Shown one piece after another: positions 9,263 through 16,847 of a DNA stretch of 55,614 bases. A model generated the notes under the pieces. The model searched no databases, had not been told where the DNA came from, and saw only the letters and a list, made by a program, of their open reading frames with translations. The position numbers were made by a program, and so were the translations under genes. Position 1 is the stretch's first letter. Each line of letters starts with the position of its first letter. Origin of the DNA: Acrasis kona (Eukaryota; Heterolobosea; Eutetramitea; Acrasida; Acrasidae); contig JAOPGA020001554.1 of NCBI GenBank assembly GCA_026419775.2, positions 1 to 55,614 on the forward strand, written 5' to 3'.

Positions 9263-9445
9263 GACAAGCCTCATTAAATGCGTGAATAGCTGAACAACTT
9301 TTATTGCAAGGACAAGCCATGCGTGAATAACTAATCCACTTTAATTGCGGGGACAAGCCATGCGAGAATAACTAATCCACTTTAATTGCAAGGACAAGCC
9401 ATGCGTGAATAACTAATCCACTTTAATTGCAGGGACAAGCCCTGC
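9263..9445 (+). repeat. 41-bp tandem repeat with ACAAG-loop hairpins
   Basis: Copies of a unit beginning GACAAGCC, then ATGCGTGAATAACTAATCC, start at 9311, 9352, 9393 and 9434 (exact 41-bp spacing), preceded by a diverged 48-bp copy at 9263. At each junction the bases around ACAAG can pair: the last copy forms a perfect GCAGGG-ACAAG-CCCTGC hairpin at 9429-9445, while earlier copies carry one or two mismatches. Confidence 0.85.
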
Positions 9446-9454
9446 GCTCAGGTA

Positions 9455-9475
9455 GATGTCCGCTACGCCGACATC
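9455..9475. repeat. Hairpin with CTACGCC loop
   Basis: GATGTC and GACATC form a perfect 6-bp stem around CGCTACGCC. The loop is the reverse complement of the GGCGTAG in the hairpin at 10602-10615, whose stem (CGAC/GTCG) is different. Confidence 0.65.
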
Positions 9476-9844
9476 GACCATCGAATGTTAAGGAACATTA
9501 CACAGAAAAAACAATTTAGACATTTGATACAAGAAAATAAACCGAAATCATTTCAATTAAAATTAGAGAGCAATTAGGATGAATTGGTAAATCATCAAGA
9601 ATGAAGAACTTTCTAACCTGTAATCATTTTTTCTGTAATGTGAGATGTATACTGAAATGTACTTTATAGTAAAGTCCATGTGAAATGCTATATATGTTTT
9701 ACCGATTACTTTTTCATGTGAAATGTCAAACCTTAACTTTTTGGTTTCATTTGAGTGACTGTGAGTAATTGTTTGAGGTGTAACGTATCCTAGGAAGATT
9801 TCGATGTGACCTGTATCCTACGAGGATTCAGATGTATTATTGTA

Positions 9845-9995
9845 CACAGTACGACTGTGATACATATGTATATATATGGTACGACCATTACATAGAGGAG
9901 TCGACGCCTATGGCGGAGCGACGTGCCCACTTTTTCTGTTATACAATACATACAGTACGACTGTTGTATTTTTATTGAAGATATGGTACGACCAT
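9845..9995. repeat. Four hairpins with invariant ACG loop (right cluster)
   Basis: CACAGT-ACG-ACTGTG at 9845-9859, ATGGT-ACG-ACCAT at 9876-9888, ACAGT-ACG-ACTGT at 9952-9964 and ATGGT-ACG-ACCAT at 9983-9995. ACG is the complement of the CGT loop in the left cluster, so this is the same family in inverted orientation, again alternating two stem types. Confidence 0.85.
9895..9934 (+). repeat. Direct repeat, partner at 10594-10633
   Basis: Both copies have the order GAGGAG, a GC-rich hairpin-forming core, GCGACG, then GCCCACTTTT. The ends are conserved and the cores differ. Confidence 0.6.
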
Positions 9996-10017
9996 TCAAC
10001 AATTTCAAACCAGGTTG

Positions 10018-10100
10018 ACAGATATGATTAGAATCGAACTCATGACTATTAGATTACCATGATATTACAAATTCATAACACTCTACCACAAGTCCAGTGG
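10018..10100 (-). pseudogene. tRNA-like segment with pol III A- and B-box-like motifs
   Basis: On the minus strand TGGTAGAGTGT (10078-10088) fits the A-box TRGYNNARNGG at 10 of 11 positions, and AGTTCGATTCT (10030-10040) fits the B-box GGTTCGANTCC at 9 of 11. No good acceptor stem is visible, so this is not a functional tRNA; it looks like a decayed tRNA or a tRNA-derived (SINE-like) promoter. A transcript from it would run into the ACG-loop hairpins. Confidence 0.45.
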
Positions 10101-10185
10101 TTTTCGTCTACCATGTAGGATGAGAGACTCTCACTCTCTAGACCCGGGTTCGATAAATTAGTACACGGAAATCCCGGTATCGAAG
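10097..10185 (+). pseudogene. tRNA-Glu(CUC)-like sequence with a 17-nt insertion in the T loop
   Basis: GTCTA-CCATG-TAGGAT resembles the D arm of eukaryotic tRNA-Glu; AGAGA-CTCTCAC-TCTCT (10123-10139) is a perfect anticodon arm with anticodon CTC, T33 and A37; CCGGG-TTCGA (10144-10153) starts a T arm whose closing ATCCCGG is at 10171-10177, leaving about 17 extra bases in the T loop. The 3' acceptor strand TATCGAA is not matched by a good 5' strand. Most likely a pseudogene or element-borne tRNA relic. Confidence 0.5.
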
Positions 10186-10340
10186 ATGATTTTTAGACTT
10201 GTCTTCTTTTGTATGACATGTTAATTTAATATCTTTCATCGTTCGTTTTAACTAAATATATTATTATTGTAAACAAGAGTAACGCATTATTGACCAGATG
10301 CCACTTTCAACTTCATTATTGTTAAGTAAAGCAAGCAGCA

Positions 10341-10556
10341 TTTGGTTACATTTTTCTTGCTCTAAATGATTATTCATTGCATCAATTCTCATCAAAGAGA
10401 AGTCCTTAGAGAACAATGTTATTTTATGGTTGCATTTGTCTTGCTGCTATATCAAAGATAAGGTATAGTTACCCTGAATTATCTTGGTTGTATGTCTTGC
10501 TCTAACTGAGAGTGCTCATTCTTGGTAAATCTTGAGGTTAGGGATGATTGGTTGAT
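10341..10556 (-). repeat. Right arm of long inverted repeat
   Basis: Reverse complement of the left arm at 8691-8923, with a handful of substitutions and two length differences. The arms face each other across about 1.4 kb, so a single strand could fold into a very long hairpin. Confidence 0.85.
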
Positions 10557-10593
10557 GATTTTGAGTTTTCTGGCTCTTGATAAGTAATGTTAT

Positions 10594-10633
10594 AGGAGGA
10601 GCGACGGCGTAGTCGTGCGACGAGCCCACTTTT
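10594..10633 (+). repeat. Direct repeat, partner at 9895-9934, with CGAC-GGCGTA-GTCG hairpin
   Basis: Second copy of the GAGGAG...GCGACG...GCCCACTTTT module. Its core contains the hairpin CGAC-GGCGTA-GTCG (10602-10615), related by its loop to 9455-9475. Confidence 0.6.
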
Positions 10634-10726
10634 AAGAATTACTTGACANTAAATGGTCTTGTATATGGTAAATGATGTATGGTCACTTAAATAAAGTTAT
10701 CAATTATCAATAATAATAATAAAATT

Positions 10727-10825
10727 GTTGGTTCGGCTCCCAACTTATGAATAATTGTTTCTAGACGGTTCGGCTCCCGTTAGCTTCGTATAAGTATATG
10801 GTAAGCATCCTGGTTCGGCTCTCAG
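10727..10825 (+). repeat. Three hairpins with invariant TTCGGCTC loop
   Basis: GTTGG-TTCGGCTC-CCAAC (10727-10744), ACGG-TTCGGCTC-CCGT (10765-10780) and CTGG-TTCGGCTC-TCAG (10810-10825, one G-T pair). The eight-base loop is identical in all three while every stem differs yet still pairs, i.e. compensatory change. Confidence 0.85.
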
Positions 10826-10883
10826 TAGCTGTAAAACTATACTTACTGTGGTGTATTGTGAAACCATGTATACCAGGTCTCAT

Positions 10884-10904
10884 AGCCGTCCCGTTGGCCG
10901 GCGC
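10884..10904 (-). repeat. GC-rich module, inverted partner of 9100-9123
   Basis: Inverted copy of the left GC-rich block with one or two base differences. It lies 330 bp beyond the right arm of the long inverted repeat, showing that related sequence extends to about 10.9 kb. Confidence 0.7.
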
Positions 10905-11256
10905 ATAGTTACTTCCACTAACTTAGTATACTCTACGATGTATGGTTGACTCCATTTCCCCTTTGTAATTATCATACAACTTCGAATTGAAAAGCGAAGC
11001 TAGTGTGAATCTGTTAAAAGCCCCCTAATTGAATACTCGACAACACGCTCGACACTTCAAACAACATCAACAAATTGGAAAACTTTTAAATCTAAATAAA
11101 GATTTGCATGGATGTTTTGAAAAAACAGCAACGAAGAACGTGCAAAGTTGAAGTTAAAGAAAGTATACCATATATTACACCATTAATGACTTCAACACAC
11201 CACAAATTTAATAAAAGTTTATTTCATTTTACAACTTCAAGGTAATTATAAACACA
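10905..11256. other. Intergenic, nothing recognised
   Basis: About 350 bp of AT-rich sequence between the repeat region and the LRR gene's 3' end. AATAAA near 11209 on the plus strand is the only motif seen; no ORF, hairpin family member or RNA gene was found. Confidence 0.5.
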
Positions 11257-12315
11257 TTACTGCTCCAAATGCAATAGTTCGTCATTAATCTTACCCTCTT
11301 CGGGAACGACATCCAATAAGATCGGCTGACGTATTTTTGGTTTTTTGCTTTCCATCATATTCATTAAAGTTTTTGCTACTTCAGGACATGTGGTTTGTTT
11401 CTGTACATTAATGTTGATGTTGCAAATGATTTCTTCTTGACTCATTACTAACCTTGTGAGGATTCCAACATGTTCACCATCTAGAACAAAAGGATTGTCA
11501 ATTAAATCGAGGGACCTGATATTGTTGACGGAGCCGCTAATGACGCTAATTAAAAGTCTGGTTACAAGTTCAGGATCATTAATTAGGTTATGAGAAAGAT
11601 CAAGTATGGTAAGGGAGTCATTGTCTTCTTCTTCAAATATTTCACATAAATCTCTTAATGATGTCTCTCCTGTAATTCCGTTCCATGATAAATTTACTTC
11701 TTTGAGCTTTTTCAAAGTTTTAACACATTAAAGTATCGCACGTACTTACTGATTCTAATTCAATGATGGTATGTCTTATTAGTACCTTTAAGCTCTTGTC
11801 TGTATTTATTATTAAATTAATTTGAAAAAACTAAACTTACCATCAAGGTTGTTATAGGATAGATCAATGTGATTTAGTGTTTTGTTAAGCTTAAGAATGT
11901 TTGCAATTTGTGATGCCCCATAGTAATCTATTGAGTTGTTACTCAAATTAAGGGACGTTACTCGCGATGACTGCTGCCAAAAGATTGGTTTTAATACGTT
12001 CGCTACCTCTTTTCCAGATATGTTTTTATAGGAGAGGTCGATGGTTTGGGTAGCACCTCTGCTGCATGCTTCTACGTCTCCATGCTTGCGTATGTCACCT
12101 TGTCTCTTCTTCGACTTTCCATATCTCTTGCCGTGAACTTGAACCTCGTCTTCTTGGTGCAAAGTGCAGTTGGATTTACCCCTTCTTTTTCGAAGTTTAA
12201 CATGATTCATGGTGCCAGCACCTGTGTTCAAGATCCTAACCATGTTTATTTTTTGATAACTTTGATCTAACTTGAAGTTCGTTACAACAGGAAATAGGGA
12301 AATAAAGTCAACCAT
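11257..12315 (-). CDS. Leucine-rich repeat protein (three exons)
   Basis: Exons 11841-12315, 11750-11799 and 11257-11706, with introns of 41 nt (11800-11840) and 43 nt (11707-11749), give 324 aa. The first ~85 residues are basic (MNHVKLRKRRGKSN and later KKRQGDIRKHGD). From there on, ribonuclease-inhibitor-type repeats appear: TIDLSYKNISGKEVANVL, VTSLNLSNNSIDYYGASQI, NHIDLSYNNLDDKSLKVLI, LKEVNLSWNGITGETSL, LTILDLSHNLINDPELV and IRSLDLIDNPFVLDGEHV. The 50-nt middle exon completes one repeat, which supports the splice model. The C-terminal ~80 residues carry no repeats. LRR proteins of this kind are protein-binding scaffolds; the partner is unknown. The promoter side faces the secreted-protein gene. 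Confidence 0.8.
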
Positions 12316-12604
12316 ACATCGTCTATGGGGATGAGAATTTGTGTGACACAGAGGCTATAAATACAATAAAATGTCATGTAACAAAAATCGGGACGTATCT
12401 GAACAGACCACAAAACTACGAAATGAACAAATTATGCATAATATAAAGATTCTGATGGCAATCCAGAAATTAAAATTGGTCCACTCCAAAGTAAAATGTC
12501 AACACAATGTGAAGATGTTTGGAAGATAACCAAAATGGTTTCATGATAAAGATAGATATCAACAGAAGATCTTTTCAAAATAGGGATAATTTTTATTAAA
12601 CTCT

Positions 12605-13603
12605 TTATTCTAATGGGGTCACCACAACCTTCACCTTTGTAACAACCTCCTTGGTAAGTCGGTTGTTTCTCAACATTGCAGTTATGATCACTTCTCCTTG
12701 ATCCACAACTGTAATAGATGTTTGTTGTCCACCGCGTGCAATAACTGCTGCATTGAAAGGGTTGGTGTTATGTTTGACATTTTCATCTCCAGACCACATC
12801 AAAACACTTTCCAATTTCTCTGTCTCTGCCTCGACTGATAGTGTAATTCGACTACTTGTTGCAATATTTGGTAGAACAAGTTTATATGTCTGGAAGTAGT
12901 ATAAATCACGCTTCTCTAACAGCGTTACTTCGTTTGCTTTGACGACTGCTGTGTGAGGTACATTACTGTACTTGATACCAATGCCAACGAAGGTAGGCCT
13001 CTTGAACTCAATTGTAGCATAGAGCGCAGATAGCTCTTTATCTGTATTTGGAATAATCAGAGTCACGTTGGGGCCACTGATTCTTTGCTCGTGGTTGTTC
13101 TCACTGGGGCTACCAGTTTTTGTTGAGACATACATTGTCAACGCATCGTCTTCGCTTTGTTTCTGGTAAATGTTAATTGCTGCCTGATCATAGATGTTTC
13201 TGATTTCTCTATGAGTGTTTTGTAGTAAATGTAAAATGGATAGATGGACTGTTCCTTTGGCAGTGAAGTTTTGCAAGCGAACAGTTCCCTCGAAAAAGTC
13301 TGCTTTATCGCGATAATCCTCGGTGAAGACCTCGATTTCTCTGCGGTCTTCTGGTGTGTCTTCTAGGTAGCAAAAGTCATGATTGTTTGATGCTGTTTCG
13401 CAAGGAGTGCAGGATTCGCTTTGTGGCTTGATACTAACAGTCTTGTCGGGACACTCATAACTTTTGTTGTCTCCTGGGCAGTAACTACCACGATAGCAAG
13501 GGATGCAACCTCCTCCGAAACCAGGTCGGTAAAAGAAGCCTGGGTCACACGCAGTAGCAAGTGTAATTAGTAGTGCTGCTAGTAGCAATTGAATTGTTCT
13601 CAT
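12605..13603 (-). CDS. Secreted cysteine-rich protein, unknown function
   Basis: Unrecognised 332-aa intronless protein. It begins with a clear signal peptide (MRTIQLLLAALLITLATA, cleavage likely before CDPGFF). The next ~70 residues are Cys-rich with the look of a GCC2/GCC3 or TNFR-like ephrin-type module (CIPCYRGSYCPG, CPDKTVS, CTPCETAS). The remainder (~90-332) is predicted beta-rich with alternating hydrophobics (VTLIIPNTD, KLVLPNIATSSRITLSVEAE, VTKVKVVVTPLE) and no transmembrane segment, suggesting an extracellular or lysosomal/vacuolar protein. A TATA-like GGTATAAATA lies ~40 bp upstream of the start. No catalytic motif is visible. Confidence 0.7.
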   Translation of the reverse strand: MRTIQLLLAALLITLATACDPGFFYRPGFGGGCIPCYRGSYCPGDNKSYECPDKTVSIKPQSESCTPCETASNNHDFCYLEDTPEDRREIEVFTEDYRDKADFFEGTVRLQNFTAKGTVHLSILHLLQNTHREIRNIYDQAAINIYQKQSEDDALTMYVSTKTGSPSENNHEQRISGPNVTLIIPNTDKELSALYATIEFKRPTFVGIGIKYSNVPHTAVVKANEVTLLEKRDLYYFQTYKLVLPNIATSSRITLSVEAETEKLESVLMWSGDENVKHNTNPFNAAVIARGGQQTSITVVDQGEVIITAMLRNNRLTKEVVTKVKVVVTPLE

Positions 13604-13644
13604 TTTCTTATAAAATATGATGATACCTTTATTATGATCGTTTT

Positions 13645-13655
13645 GTATTTATACC
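13645..13655 (-). promoter_or_regulatory. TATA-like element of the secreted-protein gene
   Basis: On the minus strand GGTATAAATAC is 42-52 bp upstream of the ATG at 13603, a canonical TATA distance if the 5' UTR is about 15-20 nt. Motif inference. Confidence 0.4.
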
Positions 13656-14258
13656 TAATTCAAACTCCATTGAACCAATGGCAGGACAATGTATCGAGGA
13701 GATACCTACCTTAGCCGGAATATATCATATATTACCTCCGTTGCTAAGCCCGAAGCTCCGAATAATACCAAACAGTTCAAAATAGAACCTTGCTGTGTCA
13801 GTTTAAAAAATGGTGCCAGAACAAGGGCAACGCGATTGTGAACAGAAATATAAACCATAGTAGTATGAAAATCAGCAAAGACAACAACCAGGACGAATGA
13901 GGAATTTGTGTTTGTGTGTATTCATTTTGTTATGTGTCTATTAGTATGATAAGTAAAAAATTTAATTTCAAGTTAATGTAAATGTAATTTTGTCAGTAAA
14001 GTAGCAAGTTATGGTAATAGGAGAGTTTTTTGATAAATAAACGTCAAGTTGTTAATGTAACATGTAATGTTGAGTGTTTGTTTTGGTGAAGAAAAGGACG
14101 TGTTAATGTCTCCAAAAGCAGTATGTTCCATCCCATCTTTCAAATATTGCAACTTATCCTGCATCACTATCGTAGTTTGCCCTCAGCAATCATGAGCAAA
14201 TTTTATAGACAACCAAGTTTACAATATTTGTGTTGTTTGAGGTTCAATTTAACACAAC
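13656..14258. other. Divergent intergenic spacer
   Basis: About 600 bp between the secreted-protein gene (minus) and UTP14 (plus). It should carry both promoters. No ORF, RNA gene or repeat was recognised; the right 300 bp is T-rich. Confidence 0.5.
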
Positions 14259-16839
14259 ATGGGGAAGAAGAGTCAGAAGCGAGTTGATGAGGAAGCTCCT
14301 CCGACCACATCTCTACATGAAGAAATCAAGGATAAAAGAAAGCTTGAACAACAAGATTTTCAGACAAACAAAAAGCTAAAGATGGACATTTCTGAGCAAG
14401 TAGAACAGGATAGCGAGAACGAAGAAATCATGGACGAGAGCGAATCTGAGAGCGAAGAATCTGAAACTGAAGTTAGTGTTATAATGGCTGCTAAAAATTT
14501 ACATACTGTAGGTCGAACCAAAGAATGATGCAGTATTCACTGGTTTTTTTCAAGATGCAAAACAAAATGAAACCAATTTCGAAGATGAAGAAATAAGCTC
14601 GACTTCAGATGCAAACGAGGAGAACAACGTCGACGATGATGACGACGACGAACAACAAGATGACAATGATTCTGCTGATGAGCAAGTAGGACTCGACGAC
14701 TTGATTCAATCAGTCAAGGAACAGCACAAGGATGTCAACAAGAGGCCAGACCTATCAGCCCTATACCAACTAAAAGATACAAAAGATTATCATGCATCCA
14801 CATCCACAGCTTCTCTCGAACGTTCCACTGCCTATGAAGTACTACAAGATGGTCTGAAGGTATTCATTTTTATTTTTGATCCATTAACACTTAAATGTTA
14901 GAAATGGGAACCCATAGAAGATTACTTGAGCATGTCACGTACCATTCCAATTTCTTACGACGAAAACGTCAAAGAGAGATCGGTACCCACAGCCTCCTCA
15001 GAATCCATTCCATCCACATCATTCGACCATCAACTTCAGGAAAAACTACTTCAAAACAAATCAACAGACAAGGACGAATCATCATTACCTTTATATGCAG
15101 TAGATCAAAGGACAAAGGCAACTTCCATCACCAAAATGGACAAGGCTGAACTTGTACAGCGTAGTCGCGAGATTGCACATCAAAGAGCACAACTCACATT
15201 CCAACAACAAAAACAAGCACGTTTGAAGAAGATCAAATCAAAAACATACAGAAAGATCATGAAGAGACAAAAAGCAAGAGAACAAGAAGCCATCGATGAA
15301 GAAATTAAAGAATTAGATCCTGAACAAGCCAAAGAAAAGTTATTACAACAAGAAAAGGATTACATTAAAGAACGCGTCACTCAACGTCACAAGAACAGTT
15401 CAGCATGGGTCCGCCAAAGTATGAAGTCAGGAACGGCTCATTACAATAAAGATGTAGGGTTGAGTGTGGCGGAACAATTAAAAATAGGAGACGACCTAAG
15501 AAGGAAACAATTCAAACAAGTCGACGATGCTGAAGAGATTGCAGATCGCATAGCAGATGGATCCCATACGGAAGTTCTTGATCAATTGAAGGAAGAAATC
15601 ATGGAAGAGAAGGAAATGAACAAAGGACTTTATAACATGAAGTTTATGAAACAAGCACGCGAGAGGAAACTTTTAGAGAGTCTTGACCTTATTGAACAAA
15701 TTAGAAAGGACGTTGAAGCCACCGACGAAAATGACGATCAGAGCGAATTGGTCACCGGAAGGGTTACATTTAAATCATCATCGTCATCATCCAACAGTTC
15801 AAAGAAGAAATCAGTACCGGTCAATTTGGAAGCACAACCAACAACTGTAAGCATACAAGGTCATCTAACCGTAGAAGATGTTCCCGAAGTAACTTCCATC
15901 TCACATGCAGTCACATTAAAAAAAAAGAACCCGGTCAACATGACACCAGTCACCACCACATTAAACAAGAGAAAACGATTGGAAGCACCGACGGCCAATC
16001 CTTGGTTACAAAAACAAGATTCGGACTCAGTGCCAGTCAAGGAACAAAGAGCAAGCAAAAAGATGAAAAAGGACGAAATTGAAAACGAATCACAAGTCAA
16101 GATCAAAAACATTACAAATGACGAAAAGACTCCCACCAACAACATTAATGAAGAATTGGATCAAATCAAGAGACAAGCATTTTCGTCGGATGACTTGTCT
16201 TTACAATTCCAAGAATCAAAATCACGTGCCATTCAAGATGAAGTCAATCTACCAGAAATGGAAAGTGCAAGCAAGCCAGGATGGGGTTCATGGGCAGGTA
16301 AAGGAACCGACTGGAGGGCTTTAAAAATAGAAAAGGAAAATAATGTAAAAAGAGTTAAAAATAAATTAATTTTACAAAAAGCAGCAGAGAGACCTGATGC
16401 AGACATTGGACATGTCATCATTAGGGAAACTGCACGTGTTCCAGATAAATATTTGAATCAAAATGTCAGACAAGATTCGGCCATGAGCCAAATTCATGAT
16501 TTGTCCATGGCACATCCATTGGGTCCCGAATGGAATTCATTATCGGGTCACTTGCAAGCAAATCAACCACGTATCAAGGTACGTCCAGGAGAGAAGATTC
16601 TGCCGTTGAGTTATGACACTGCAAAACTCGATGTCAACAAGGGTCGCATGGTGGACGCTCGCAACAGACATGGAGAAATGAGTCGCAAACAATTGGACAA
16701 GGAAGTGGATAACAGGAACGTATTGGGTGCCACAAAAATACAAAAAGTAATCAGAGAAAAGAAGATTAGAGAAAAGAAGAACAAGGACAAACCCACGCCA
16801 AGTATTGAATTTAATCATGACATTGATGTAATTGTTTAA
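14259..16839 (+). CDS. UTP14: U3 snoRNP (SSU processome) protein Utp14 (three exons)
   Basis: Utp14 is a nucleolar component of the small-subunit processome; it activates the helicase Dhr1 to release U3 during 18S rRNA maturation. Exons 14259-14471, 14512-14859 and 14902-16839 with introns of 40 nt (14472-14511) and 42 nt (14860-14901) give 832 aa. Family blocks in order: an acidic N-terminal third, WEPIEDYLSMSRTIPISYDE, RAQLTFQQQKQARLKKIKSK, KTYRKIMKRQKAREQEA, RHKNSSAWVRQSMKSG, ANPWLQKQ, GWGSWAGKGTDW and a C-terminal basic tail. The length fits the family (~770-900 aa). The stop codon is just 8 bp from the stop of the convergent glycyl-tRNA synthetase gene. No anomalies apart from short introns. 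Confidence 0.92.
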
Positions 16840-16847
16840 AATGTTTT

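Larger units (their letters stand above)
8691..10556. mobile_element. Foldback/MITE-like element with long inverted repeats, apparently non-coding
   Basis: The two ends are inverted copies of each other over about 215-235 bp, starting with ATCAACCAATCATCCCTAAC at the left end and its complement at the right. Between them there is no convincing ORF; instead there are hairpin arrays, a 41-bp tandem repeat and tRNA-like pieces, listed separately. Long inverted repeats around non-coding repetitive DNA are the hallmark of foldback or non-autonomous DNA transposons. No clear target-site duplication is visible at the outer edges, and related modules continue to about 10.9 kb, so the true boundary may lie further right. 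The element could equally be a chromosomal origin or locus-specific palindrome; mobility is inferred. Confidence 0.5.

Noticed and set aside
9790-10008. 72-codon minus ORF in the repeat region
   Set aside because: It spans the ACG-loop hairpins and reads through palindromes; no protein character.
8762-10510. CRISPR-like array
   Set aside because: Repeats are either tandem 41-bp units with no unique spacers or dispersed hairpins; host is eukaryotic and no cas-like gene exists.
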